From Pedobacter terrae (lineage in GTDB: Bacteria > Bacteroidota > Bacteroidia > Sphingobacteriales > Sphingobacteriaceae), in assembly GCF_900100705.1 (NCBI RefSeq), contig NZ_FNCH01000016.1, positions 55,161 through 119,160 of the forward strand: 64,000 nt of DNA, given 5' to 3'. The notes below the pieces were generated by a model. The model was given only the letters and a program-made list of their open reading frames with translations, made no database searches and was not told the DNA's origin. Below are positions 9,182 to 17,356 of the stretch, in pieces. Every line of letters begins with the position of its first letter. Position 1 is the first letter of the stretch. A program made the position numbers and the translations under genes.

Positions 9182-10477
9182 ATGAAAAAATATATATTAA
9201 ATAGTTTCATTGCTGCTGCCATTCTTTTCACCGCAGCTTGCAAACCGGAAATTGAAACACCTGCAGGTACCTCGGCAGGGCAAGCGAATTTCAGCAAATA
9301 TATTGCTATCGGTAATTCATTAACCTCAGGTTATGCTGACGGAGGATTATATTTAGAAGGCCAGAAAGCGGCATATCCAAATTTAATTGCAGCGAAGATG
9401 TCTTCAGTAGGGGGAGGAGCTTTTACTTCTCCATTTTTTACTGAAGAGCATTCAAATGGCTCTGGTTATATTTCGCTAACAGCACTGGTTAATGGTACAC
9501 CAACTCTAACTCCCGTTATAGATAAATTAGCTTTTAGAGATCCTGCGAAACACCTAGATAAGTACAGCGGTGAAATCCAAAATTTAGGTATCCCAGGTAT
9601 GCGTGTCGATTTATCTTTCGATCCAACACTTACATTTAGCGCTGCCAATCCTTTTTTTGAGCGTTTATTAACTGATGCGCAAGTAGGTAAAACCAATTAT
9701 TTTCAATATATCCAGGGAAGAAACCATACCTTTTTCTCCATCTGGTTGGGAAATAACGATGTATTGGGTTATGCTTTAAATGGCGCCGTAACCGTTGCTG
9801 GTGATCCAACTACAGTGTTAACAGATAAAGTAACCTTTTCTTCGTTATATGCTAATTTATTAAATGCCTTAACCGCTGGTGGCCAGAAAGGTATAGTCGC
9901 CACTATCCCTGATGTAACAGCTATTCCATATTTCAATACGGTTAAGCCATCTGTGTTACTTGCTGCAGCAAAAGCAGCTAATCCGGCTGCACAAGCCGTA
10001 TTTATTCAAACTGGTACTGGTGCGGTTAGAGTAGCTACTGATGAAGACTTAATCCGTTTGCCATTCCAATCGGCTGGTTTATTTGGTCAAGGTACCATTC
10101 CTTATGGTTTGCACCCACTAAATCCAATAACAAACAATTGGGTATTGGATAAAGATGAAGTAGTCAAGGTAAAAGATTATGTAAATAGTTATAACAGTAG
10201 CATTAAGTCTATTGCTACCAGTAAAGGTTTAGCCATTGCAGATACCTATGCTTATTTTAATCAGGTAAAAACTGGCTTAACGGTACAAGGTATTGGCATC
10301 AATGCTGCATTTATTTCAGGAGGTGCCTTCTCTTTAGATGGGATTCATTTAACGCCCCGTGGAAACGCAGTAATTGCCAATGTGTTTATCGATGCGATTA
10401 ATGCAAAATATGGTTCTACTATCCCAACTATTGATGTTACACAGTATAGAGGAGTGAAATTTCCTGATACAAAATAA
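9182..10477 (+). CDS. SGNH/GDSL-family hydrolase lipoprotein
   Basis: This is a predicted lipid-anchored esterase or lipase. The start at ATG 9182 gives a clean lipoprotein signal (MKKYILNSF, then TAAC with the modified cysteine at residue 20). A longer frame from 9164 overlaps the porin stop and would spoil that signal. The SGNH blocks are visible: block I as IAIGNSLTSGYADG (serine nucleophile), block III as WLGNNDVLG, and block V as DGIHLTPRGN (catalytic Asp and His). The protein is 431 residues from this start. The gene is probably in one operon with the FadL-type channel. Confidence 0.9.
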   Translation: MKKYILNSFIAAAILFTAACKPEIETPAGTSAGQANFSKYIAIGNSLTSGYADGGLYLEGQKAAYPNLIAAKMSSVGGGAFTSPFFTEEHSNGSGYISLTALVNGTPTLTPVIDKLAFRDPAKHLDKYSGEIQNLGIPGMRVDLSFDPTLTFSAANPFFERLLTDAQVGKTNYFQYIQGRNHTFFSIWLGNNDVLGYALNGAVTVAGDPTTVLTDKVTFSSLYANLLNALTAGGQKGIVATIPDVTAIPYFNTVKPSVLLAAAKAANPAAQAVFIQTGTGAVRVATDEDLIRLPFQSAGLFGQGTIPYGLHPLNPITNNWVLDKDEVVKVKDYVNSYNSSIKSIATSKGLAIADTYAYFNQVKTGLTVQGIGINAAFISGGAFSLDGIHLTPRGNAVIANVFIDAINAKYGSTIPTIDVTQYRGVKFPDTK

Positions 10478-10490
10478 GAGTTTGAGATTT

Positions 10491-10530
10491 ATAAAAAAGG
10501 GGGCATAGTTTCTATGATCCCCTTTTTTAT
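10491..10530. terminator. Bidirectional terminator between the SGNH gene and miaA
   Basis: ATAAAAAAGGGG pairs with CCCCTTTTTTAT, with an inner CATAG/CTATG pair. Both strands end in a U-run, which suits the two convergent genes. The miaA stop codon (10527-10529) lies inside it. Confidence 0.88.
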
Positions 10531-11441
10531 TTGTCGGTTATTTTATTCTCTGCAAAGTTGATAATTTCTGTGCTTTGATCAGGCCCAAACCAGTTAATCT
10601 CTTCATCTCTCCTAAACCAGGTCAGCTGACGTTTGGCAAAACGACGGGTATTTTGTTTAATAGCGGCAACGGCATCCTCAATCGCTAATTTTCCGTCCAG
10701 GTAATCGAAAAGCTCACTATAACCCACCGTATTTAAGGCGTTGTATTTTCTAAATGGTATGAGTGATTTTACTTCGTCTACCAAGCCATCTGCCATCATT
10801 TGATCCACCCTTCTATTGATCCGATCATAAAGAACAGCGCGATCTGTATTTAAACCAATTTTGATGATATTAAAAGGTCTTTCCTTTTTGGTTGCCGAAA
10901 GCATTGATGAAAGTTTTTGACCTGTTGATAAATACACCTCCAAGCCTCTGATCATTCTTTGTGGATTCTGCTGGTCTACCTTTGCAAAATATTCAGGGTC
11001 TAATTCTGCCAGTTGATTTTGGATAGCAGCCAAACCTTCTTCTTCAAACTGTTTGTTCAATTTTTCCCTGATCGATAAATCGATATCAGGCATTTCATCT
11101 AAACCATTTATTAAAGCATTTACATATAATCCAGAACCACCTACCATGATGGCGAGATCGTGGTTTTGGAAAATTTCTTCCAGTTTTTTTAATCCTTCTA
11201 CCTCAAAATCACCTGTGCTGAACAGTTCCGTTACGGTATGAGAATTGATAAAATGATGCCTAGCCGCAGCTAGCTCCGCAACATTGGGTTTTGCTGTGCC
11301 AATTGCCATTTCCCTAAAAAACTGACGCGAATCTGCAGAGATAATTTCTGTGCTAAAATGTTGGGCCAATTGAATAGCCAATGCTGTTTTGCCGATCGCA
11401 GTTGGGCCAACAATGGATAATAAGGTTTTAGGGTGGCGCAT
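10527..11441 (-). CDS. miaA: tRNA dimethylallyltransferase
   Basis: MiaA transfers a dimethylallyl group to A37 of tRNAs that read UNN codons. The 304-residue protein has the P-loop GPTAIGKTAL near the N-terminus, then DSRQFFREMAIGTAKP, which contacts the prenyl donor and tRNA. GGSGLYVNALI and the late FAKRQLTWFRRDEEINWF complete the family signature. The length is normal. It converges on the SGNH gene and shares its terminator. Confidence 0.97.
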   Translation of the reverse strand: MRHPKTLLSIVGPTAIGKTALAIQLAQHFSTEIISADSRQFFREMAIGTAKPNVAELAAARHHFINSHTVTELFSTGDFEVEGLKKLEEIFQNHDLAIMVGGSGLYVNALINGLDEMPDIDLSIREKLNKQFEEEGLAAIQNQLAELDPEYFAKVDQQNPQRMIRGLEVYLSTGQKLSSMLSATKKERPFNIIKIGLNTDRAVLYDRINRRVDQMMADGLVDEVKSLIPFRKYNALNTVGYSELFDYLDGKLAIEDAVAAIKQNTRRFAKRQLTWFRRDEEINWFGPDQSTEIINFAENKITDK

Positions 11442-11457
11442 GAGGTTTGTATAAAAT

Positions 11458-11492
11458 AAAAGCTGCCAAATTTAAATATTTGGCAGCTTTTT
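11458..11492 (-). terminator. Terminator of the pRiA4b ORF-3-like gene
   Basis: AAAAGCTGCCAAAT (11458-11471) pairs perfectly with ATTTGGCAGCTTTT (11478-11491). On the minus strand the stem is followed by a U-rich tail. It lies between this gene's stop and the miaA start. Confidence 0.85.
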
Positions 11493-11514
11493 ACATTTAT
11501 TATTTTAATGCTAA

Positions 11515-12162
11515 TTAATAGTCGTCTTTATGGCTATCATCTTCGAAGTTATCATCATCGGAAAACTCATCTCCGAATTCGTCTTCTTCATTCTCTTCAT
11601 CTTCGTCCCGCTCTTTCTCATTGATGCCCATTTCGCCCATAGCTTCTAATTCGTCGGTATCTTCAGGTACAAAGTTCATTTCATTTAAGAAATCAAATTC
11701 GCTGGCAGTCGCCGCAGCACCTCTTGGGTCAACAGCTTGTGGACTATTTTGCTCCATTATTTTTGGTGCTTCACCAGTGCTTTTGGCTAAAAATGGATAT
11801 TCGATATTAGGGTCAGCATCTAGTATGATTTTTACCAGCTCTACATGGAAATCATAAGGGCGATCGAAATTATAGATGTAGTAAAACTTTTGATGTGGAT
11901 CTTCAATAAAACCGCTGAGTTTGGAATTCTCCATTAAAACTACACGGTCTTTTTTACGTTCGTTTGGTAAATAAGCAATTTCATCGCCTTTTAACCAATT
12001 ATCGGTACTTACATAAAAAGATGAAGGTTTTTCGGCATTATAACCCGTTGATCTGTGGATAGCCTTATGCAGATCTTCAAATGTTTGGTTTGATTTAATG
12101 TCGATCTCTCTCACAACATCATCAAAATCTTCAAAAGTAATTCTAAATTTATAAATAGCCAT
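11515..12162 (-). CDS. Plasmid pRiA4b ORF-3-like (IS1096 TnpR-like) protein with acidic tail
   Basis: The N-terminal 130 residues match the pRiA4b ORF-3 family (YKFRITFEDFDDVVREIDI, then FEDLHKAIHRSTGY and a YIYNFDRPYDFHVEL segment). The family name derives from a transposon passenger gene, but chromosomal members are common and their function is unknown. The last 35 residues are almost all Asp and Glu, which suggests a flexible charged tail. The start is placed at MAIYKF rather than at an upstream ATG that would add 27 residues with no family resemblance. No transposase or inverted terminal repeats are nearby, so it is not evidence of a mobile element here. Confidence 0.8.
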   Translation of the reverse strand: MAIYKFRITFEDFDDVVREIDIKSNQTFEDLHKAIHRSTGYNAEKPSSFYVSTDNWLKGDEIAYLPNERKKDRVVLMENSKLSGFIEDPHQKFYYIYNFDRPYDFHVELVKIILDADPNIEYPFLAKSTGEAPKIMEQNSPQAVDPRGAAATASEFDFLNEMNFVPEDTDELEAMGEMGINEKERDEDEENEEDEFGDEFSDDDNFEDDSHKDDY

Positions 12163-12261
12163 TATTGTATTTTGGAACAGTAAAAATAAAGTTAATTTAC
12201 AATTACCACAAACATGATGTGCCCTAAAAGACACCATATTCATATTGTTACGGCAATTAAA

Positions 12262-13668
12262 TTATTTATTAACAGGATTTAATCCCATTTGTTTTGCCTG
12301 ATTGAGCATAAAATTAAACGCTTCCTGATAATCGTTTGTGATCTCACCTTCCAATATGGCCTCACGAATAGCATTTTTAATTAAACCAACTTCTTTACCT
12401 GCATCAAGACCGAAAGTTTCCATAATATCGTTACCAGAAATTGGAGGTTGCCAGTTTCTGATTTTATCTCGTTCTTCAACATCCTTGAGCTTTTGCTTTA
12501 CCAGTTCAAAGTTGTTTCTGTATTTGGTCTTCTTGTATTCGTTTTTAGTGGTTACATCGGCATTGCAGAGCAACATCAGGCTTTCAATTTCTTCTCCGGC
12601 ATCAAAAAGTAATCGCCTTACGGCTGAATCTGTAACGGTTTCCTGTGCCAGCACAATTGGGCGTAAATGAAGCTGAACCAATTTTTGCACGTACTTCATC
12701 TTTTCGTTTAAAGGAAGTTTCAGCTGTGCAAATATTTTCGGAACCATTCGTGCTCCTCTGTCTTCGTGGCCGTGGAATGTCCAGCCATGGCCTTCTTCAA
12801 AGCGTTTGGTGGCCGGTTTGGCAATATCATGTAAAATAGCTGCCCAGCGGAGCCATAAATCATCGGTATCTGCACATATGTTATCCAATACTTCCAACGT
12901 GTGATAGAAATTGTCTTTATGGCCTTTTCCTTTAATAATTTCTACACCATAAAGCTGTGCCATTTGAGGGAAAATGATATGTAGTAATCCGGTATCGAAC
13001 AGGTATTTAAAGCCAATAGAAGGTTTTTTAGACAGAATAATTTTATTCATCTCATCGGTAATCCGTTCTTTTGATACAATACTGATACGCTGTTTTTGTG
13101 TTTTTATCGCGTTTAGCGCAGCCTGATCGATATCAAAATTAAGTTGTGAAGCAAAACGGATGGCGCGCATCATGCGTAATGGATCATCAGAAAAGGTAAT
13201 TTCCGGATCAAGAGGCGTACGGATCAGCTTATTTTCGAGATCTTTAACCCCGTCAAAAGGATCTAGCAATTCGCCAAAACGGTCGTCATTTAAATTGATT
13301 GCCAAAGCATTGATGGTAAAATCACGGCGGAGCTGGTCGTCTGCTAATGTACCGTCTTCCACGATGGGTTTACGCGAATCAGAACGATAAGATTCTTTTC
13401 GGGCGCCTACAAACTCAATTTCTAAATCTTGAAATTTGATATTTGCTGTTCCGAAATTTTTAAAAACGGCCACCTTTGCGTTCAGTTTTTTGCCAACAGC
13501 TTCAGCATATGCTATTCCGCTGCCCACAACAACCACATCAATATCTTTTGAAGGGCGATCTAAAAATAAATCGCGCACAAATCCGCCGATTACATACGCT
13601 TCGGTTTTGTTCTTATCGGCAATTTGTGATAAGGTTTTAAATATAGGGTTTTGTAGATATTGTTGCAT
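12262..13668 (-). CDS. cca: CCA tRNA nucleotidyltransferase, HD-domain type
   Basis: This enzyme adds or repairs the 3' CCA end of tRNAs. The head domain carries GGFVRDLFL and the nucleotidyltransferase acidic pair in KDIDVVVVG, followed by EFVGARKESYR and RRDFTINALAINL. The neck region has DPLRMMRAIRFASQLNF. An HD phosphohydrolase domain follows (WAAILHDIAKPATKRF, then HGHEDRGARM). The 468-residue length fits bacterial HD-containing enzymes. It lies upstream of the ORF-3-like gene on the same strand, with about 100 bases between. Confidence 0.95.
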   Translation of the reverse strand: MQQYLQNPIFKTLSQIADKNKTEAYVIGGFVRDLFLDRPSKDIDVVVVGSGIAYAEAVGKKLNAKVAVFKNFGTANIKFQDLEIEFVGARKESYRSDSRKPIVEDGTLADDQLRRDFTINALAINLNDDRFGELLDPFDGVKDLENKLIRTPLDPEITFSDDPLRMMRAIRFASQLNFDIDQAALNAIKTQKQRISIVSKERITDEMNKIILSKKPSIGFKYLFDTGLLHIIFPQMAQLYGVEIIKGKGHKDNFYHTLEVLDNICADTDDLWLRWAAILHDIAKPATKRFEEGHGWTFHGHEDRGARMVPKIFAQLKLPLNEKMKYVQKLVQLHLRPIVLAQETVTDSAVRRLLFDAGEEIESLMLLCNADVTTKNEYKKTKYRNNFELVKQKLKDVEERDKIRNWQPPISGNDIMETFGLDAGKEVGLIKNAIREAILEGEITNDYQEAFNFMLNQAKQMGLNPVNK

Positions 13669-13685
13669 GAAGTTAGTTGTTTTAT

Positions 13686-13750
13686 CGTGCTGAGATCAAA
13701 AAGCATCTGCGAGTTGTGAAAAAACAGATCCTTCGTGCTTCAGGATGACA
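13686..13750. repeat. Class 1 palindromic repeat, short copy
   Basis: The left end TCGTGCTGAGATC and right end GATCCTTCGTGCTTCAGGATG are recognisable, with a shortened middle. It fills the gap between cca and the Sua5-type gene. Confidence 0.6.
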
Positions 13751-13774
13751 ATAAGCACTACAAAAGTAATAAAA

Positions 13775-14341
13775 TTATCTACGGATAAATTCAAACTGTC
13801 CGCCAGGTGAAAGTTTCATGATGGTTGACGGTTTTTTGCCGGTTCGATTTTCCTGTTCAAGATCTACCACATAATCAACAGCATTGATGATTTCAGGATC
13901 AATGTCGTCAAAGAATTTTGGCGAAGGTTGTCCGCTTAAATTTGCTGAGGTAGAAACAATAGGTTTTCTAAAACGCTGGATTAATGGCGTACAAAAATCA
14001 TGTTTAACAATTCTGATGCCTACGCTGCCATCGGTATTGATTACATTTTGAGCCAGGTTTTTGGCATCTGAAAAAATGATGGTCAGCGGGTTTTCTGCAT
14101 ATTCGATCAGGTCGTAAGCCACTTCGGGTATTTCGGTAACATAACTTTGCAGTTTGCTGTCTACATCCAATAAAACAATTAAGCTCTTTTCTGCCGGACG
14201 ATTTTTTATTTTAAGTACTTTATCAACCGCTTCCGGATTTGTGGCATCGCAGCCGATCCCCCAAATGGTATCGGTAGGATAGAGGATCACCCCGCCAGAT
14301 TTTAATACTTCTAAAGCTTTGTTAATCTCATCTTTTAGCAT
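13775..14341 (-). CDS. Sua5/YciO/YrdC family L-threonylcarbamoyladenylate synthase
   Basis: The family makes threonylcarbamoyl-AMP from threonine, bicarbonate and ATP for the t6A37 modification of tRNA. The 188-residue protein consists of the YrdC domain only. It shows YPTDTIWGIGCDATN, the KNRPAEKSLIVL nucleotide/threonine-binding segment, and SANLSGQPSP. The C-terminal Sua5 domain is absent, so it is the TsaC/YciO-like short form. The sequence alone does not separate TsaC from a YciO paralogue. Confidence 0.9.
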   Translation of the reverse strand: MLKDEINKALEVLKSGGVILYPTDTIWGIGCDATNPEAVDKVLKIKNRPAEKSLIVLLDVDSKLQSYVTEIPEVAYDLIEYAENPLTIIFSDAKNLAQNVINTDGSVGIRIVKHDFCTPLIQRFRKPIVSTSANLSGQPSPKFFDDIDPEIINAVDYVVDLEQENRTGKKPSTIMKLSPGGQFEFIRR

Positions 14342-14398
14342 TTTGCAAAGGTAATTGATAAAGCGGAAGTTAAATAATGTTAATGTGTATTTCTATGC

Positions 14399-14419
14399 TG
14401 TCAGATATTCTATCTGACA
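14399..14419. promoter_or_regulatory. Inverted repeat in the divergent Sua5/DUF4136 control region
   Basis: TGTCAGAT-N5-ATCTGACA is a perfect 8-base inverted repeat. It lies 58 bases upstream of the Sua5-type start and 115 bases upstream of the DUF4136 start. It could be a dimeric operator or a short hairpin; no T-run follows. Confidence 0.4.
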
Positions 14420-14533
14420 CTCCTAAATATTGACAAAGTAATCTCACGATCGTAACATATTATTTATTTCAATTGATGGGTTTTAACCTAATAAACTAGT
14501 ATTTTAGTAATAGGTTATTAAATAAACATCAAA

Positions 14534-15085
14534 ATGAAACATACACTTAAATGGGGTATGCTGTTTACTATTGTAATGGCATTTACCAGTTGCATCTCTG
14601 TGCTTACCGCATCAGATTACGACAAAAGAATCGATTTTTTCAAGTTGAAATCCTTTGCTTATTACAAAAAAGGAATTGAGCATTTGGAATTAAACAACCT
14701 TGACAAGCCCAGGATGTTAGATTCTCTGGAAACTGCGTTGATCAAAAAAGGCTTTAATAAATCTCACCAGCCAGATTTTTTAGTTAATATAGTGGTTTTA
14801 AGCAATATTAAAACCAGGGCAGATTGGGGTTATAGCGGAGGTGGTTATCAATGGGATGCAAATTCATCTTCATACCAATGGAGAGATTCGCAATTTGGCC
14901 CCCTCAGTACAAGCAAACCATATCAAAGTGGTACCATCATTATTGATTTTTTGAATCCTGAAACCAAGGCAATTATGTGGCATGGGGTAGGGTCAGGTTT
15001 TAATTTTGACGATTATGCAAATAGAGAAAACAAGATAAATCTGGCTGTTAAACAGATCTTATCGGAATATCCTCCGACTTATTGA
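14534..15085 (+). CDS. DUF4136 family lipoprotein (first of a tandem pair)
   Basis: This is a 183-residue DUF4136 family lipoprotein. The signal peptide ends in FTSC, giving a lipid-modified Cys20. The domain begins at TASDYDKRIDFFKLKSFAYY, continues with a 'DKPRMLDSLETALIKKGF' helix, and ends with the strand set TIIIDFLNPETKAIMWHGVGSG. The next gene is a paralogue with the same layout. No function is established; it is probably periplasmic, attached to a membrane. Confidence 0.88.
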   Translation: MKHTLKWGMLFTIVMAFTSCISVLTASDYDKRIDFFKLKSFAYYKKGIEHLELNNLDKPRMLDSLETALIKKGFNKSHQPDFLVNIVVLSNIKTRADWGYSGGGYQWDANSSSYQWRDSQFGPLSTSKPYQSGTIIIDFLNPETKAIMWHGVGSGFNFDDYANRENKINLAVKQILSEYPPTY

Positions 15086-15263
15086 TTTGACCCATTTAAT
15101 CCAATTGTAAAATATTTAGTCTTAGTGATATAACGTCAAAACATAATTAAGTAGAAATCGTTTTATAGATAAAAATCTGATTGTAAAAAAATGTTAAATG
15201 ATTCCTTTTTGGTTTGCAAGATCGTTATATTTATGTCGGGTTATTTATACAACAAAGCACAAA

Positions 15264-15821
15264 ATGAGAACAGCACAAAAATTATTAATGCTTTTTACAG
15301 TGGTATTGGCATTAGCAGGATGTACAACACTCCGCACCGCATCAGATTATGATAAAGATGTTGATTTAAGCGGTTATAAAACTTACAATTTTTACGATAA
15401 AGGTATCGCAAGGATTAAGTTGAATAATTTAGACAAGCGCAGGTTAATGGCTGCGGTTGAATCTGAAATGAATACGAAAGGCTTTACAAAATCAGATCGA
15501 CCTGATTTATTGGTTAACCTGGTAGTGGTTGCACGTGAAAAAACCGATGTATATGGTCCAGGTTACTACGGTGGCTGGGGATGGGGCTGGCGTGGCGGCT
15601 GGGGAAATCCTTTCTGGGGCGGTGGTGGAACCTATGTGAACCAGTATATTGACGGTACCATTATCATCGATTTCTTAGATCCTGCCAAAAAGATTTTATT
15701 TTGGCACGGACAAGGATCAGGTTTTAACCTTGATAACTTCAATAAAAGAGAACAACGTTTGCATACCGGTGTAAAAGAAATATTGGCACAATATCCATCA
15801 AATGGTGTTGCCGCCAAATAA
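15264..15821 (+). CDS. DUF4136 family lipoprotein (second of a tandem pair)
   Basis: This is a paralogue of the preceding gene. The start is placed at ATG 15264, because it gives a typical lipoprotein signal (LALAGC, Cys20). An in-frame ATG at 15198 adds 22 residues that are unlike a signal peptide. Shared features are TASDYDKDVDLSGYKTYNFY, the DKRRLMAAVESEMNTKGF helix and TIIIDFLDPAKKILFWHGQGSG. It differs by a glycine/tryptophan-rich insertion (GGWGWGWRGGWGNPFWGGGG) in the middle, where the first copy has a Ser/Tyr-rich stretch. The pair looks like a local duplication with one divergent loop. Confidence 0.88.
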   Translation: MRTAQKLLMLFTVVLALAGCTTLRTASDYDKDVDLSGYKTYNFYDKGIARIKLNNLDKRRLMAAVESEMNTKGFTKSDRPDLLVNLVVVAREKTDVYGPGYYGGWGWGWRGGWGNPFWGGGGTYVNQYIDGTIIIDFLDPAKKILFWHGQGSGFNLDNFNKREQRLHTGVKEILAQYPSNGVAAK

Positions 15822-15846
15822 GCAATAAGATCAATCTTACAAGAAG

Positions 15847-15880
15847 AGGGCTGTTGAATTTAATAATTCCAGCCCTTTTT
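15847..15880 (+). terminator. Terminator after the DUF4136 pair
   Basis: AGGGCTG (15847-15853) pairs with CAGCCCT (15870-15876), with partial pairing inside the loop, and is followed by TTTTTTCTTTT. Confidence 0.85.
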
Positions 15881-15964
15881 TCTTTTAACGAGGTGTTAAT
15901 TCTCTTAACTTGAGTTTGATCATTATTAGTGAAAAATCTGTTTTGTAAATGTTCCTAGATAGAT

Positions 15965-16047
15965 TCGTCATGCTGAACGATAGCTAGCGAATTTATTTCA
16001 GCATCTTATTTTGCAGAAAAGACCCTAAAATGAATTCAGGGTGACGA
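15965..16047. repeat. Class 1 palindromic repeat
   Basis: It runs from TTCGTCATGCTGAACG to ATTCAGGGTGACGA. The left arm carries CGATAGCTAGCG, a variant of the CCGATAGCTATCGG insert seen in other copies. Together with the terminator it accounts for most of the 320-base gap; nothing else is seen there. Confidence 0.75.
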
Positions 16048-16141
16048 CTACAGGTTGAAATATCTATAAAGGAATTTAAAATGTATATAAAACGGAATTA
16101 AGCTTAATTAAAGTCTTACTGATCTAACTGAAGATTATGTA

Positions 16142-17341
16142 TTAAAGTGCTATATAACAATCCATCAATTGCTTTGTAACTACAGAACTATTGAATTTTT
16201 GAACAAATTGCAGCCCTTTTTCCTTCATTTCTTTTTGAAGCTGAGGGCTTCCTAAAACTTGATTAATAGCTTTTGCTAGTCCGGTAGCGTCATTTGGAGA
16301 TATGTATAGACTATTAGGACCACCAGCTTCCTCCAGGCAAGAGCCTGTTGCTGCAACCACCGGAACACCCGAATATAAAGCTTCAATAATAGGGATGCCA
16401 AAGCCCTCGTAAAAGGAAGGATAAACAAAAACACTTGCCATTTGGTAAATGCCAGGCAAATCGGTAAAAGGAATATTTTTTAAGAATAAGATCCTGTTTT
16501 TAAGGCCAAGCTTTTCTATTTCTTTCTCAACACTCGTAAAATAGGCAGTTTGTTTACCTATCACGACCAATTTATATTCTTCGTTTACTTCTTTTAGTGC
16601 CTGGATAGCCAATTTTAGATTTTTACGTTCTTCAATAGTGCCAACGTTCAGTATATATTTATCTGGCAGTTTATAGGTTGCCTTAATCCTGCTTAAAGTT
16701 TCTTTAGGGGATGGTGTTTTAAAACTATCATCACAGCTCTGGTAAATTACGTCAATTTTTTCTGGGTTAATTCCATATAAATCGATAATATCTTCTTTAG
16801 TTTTTTGGCTGATCGCGATAATCTTATTGGCGCGTTTGCAAGCAGATTTACTTTTCCATTCGTATAATTTCCGGTCGATAAATTTGTAATACTGCGGATA
16901 GCGAAGAAAAATCAAATCATGTATGGTCACAATTGATTTAATCCTGGTATGCTGTATGGCTAATGGAATTTCATGACTCAGGCCATGAAAAATCTGACAG
17001 CCATCGTTGGTTAAATCTTTAAGGATATTTAACGTTCTCCATAAAAAAGCGCCATTTTTAGGAAGCTTCAGTTCGATATTGTCTTTTTCAAAAAAAGTAT
17101 CTATTTGTTTGGCTGATTTTACTTTTGGGGCATAAACCAAATACTCATGTTCAGGAAACTGATTTGCCAGATGCTCAATTAAAGAGCGGCTGTAATTGCC
17201 AAGTCCGGTTAAGTTATTGGCAGCACGCTTGCCATCGTATCCGATTATAAGCGAAAAGGTTAAAGCCGAAAGACTAAAGCCTGATTGCTCAAGTTCGGTA
17301 CTTTCGGCTTTTCGAGTTTGGATTTTGCTTTCAGCTTTCAC
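16142..17341 (-). CDS. Glycosyltransferase family 1/4 (GT-B fold) with a repeat-derived N-terminus
   Basis: This is a GT-B retaining glycosyltransferase, probably acting on surface polysaccharide. Conserved features are GYDGKRAANNLTGLGNYSRS near the start, TIHDLIFLRYPQYY, the NVGTIEERKN loop and the donor-site motif PSFYEGFGIPIIEALYSG. The only start codon upstream of GYDGKR is a GTG at 17341. It lies inside a class 3 repeat, so the first 30 or so residues (rich in K, A, E, S) are encoded by the repeat. No ATG lies between the repeat and the conserved fold; a non-standard start near ATA/ATC is the alternative. dapD ends 15 bases upstream on the same strand. Confidence 0.88.
   Translation of the reverse strand: MKAESKIQTRKAESTELEQSGFSLSALTFSLIIGYDGKRAANNLTGLGNYSRSLIEHLANQFPEHEYLVYAPKVKSAKQIDTFFEKDNIELKLPKNGAFLWRTLNILKDLTNDGCQIFHGLSHEIPLAIQHTRIKSIVTIHDLIFLRYPQYYKFIDRKLYEWKSKSACKRANKIIAISQKTKEDIIDLYGINPEKIDVIYQSCDDSFKTPSPKETLSRIKATYKLPDKYILNVGTIEERKNLKLAIQALKEVNEEYKLVVIGKQTAYFTSVEKEIEKLGLKNRILFLKNIPFTDLPGIYQMASVFVYPSFYEGFGIPIIEALYSGVPVVAATGSCLEEAGGPNSLYISPNDATGLAKAINQVLGSPQLQKEMKEKGLQFVQKFNSSVVTKQLMDCYIAL
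17254..17340. repeat. Word-drift inverted repeat overlapping the glycosyltransferase start
   Basis: AAAGCCGAAAG (17262-17272) and CTTTCGGCTTT (17301-17311) are exact inverted copies. They are flanked by drifted versions (AAAAGGTT, GACTAAAGCC; then TTTCGAGTTTGG, TTTTGCTTTCAGCTTT). The element occupies the junction between dapD and the glycosyltransferase gene and extends into the latter's coding frame. Confidence 0.8.
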
Positions 17342-17356
17342 CGTTTTACTTTAAAC

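Noticed and set aside
11515..12162. Transposon remnant, because the family is called IS1096 TnpR-like
   Set aside because: No transposase, terminal inverted repeats or target duplication is visible; the family is widespread as ordinary chromosomal genes.
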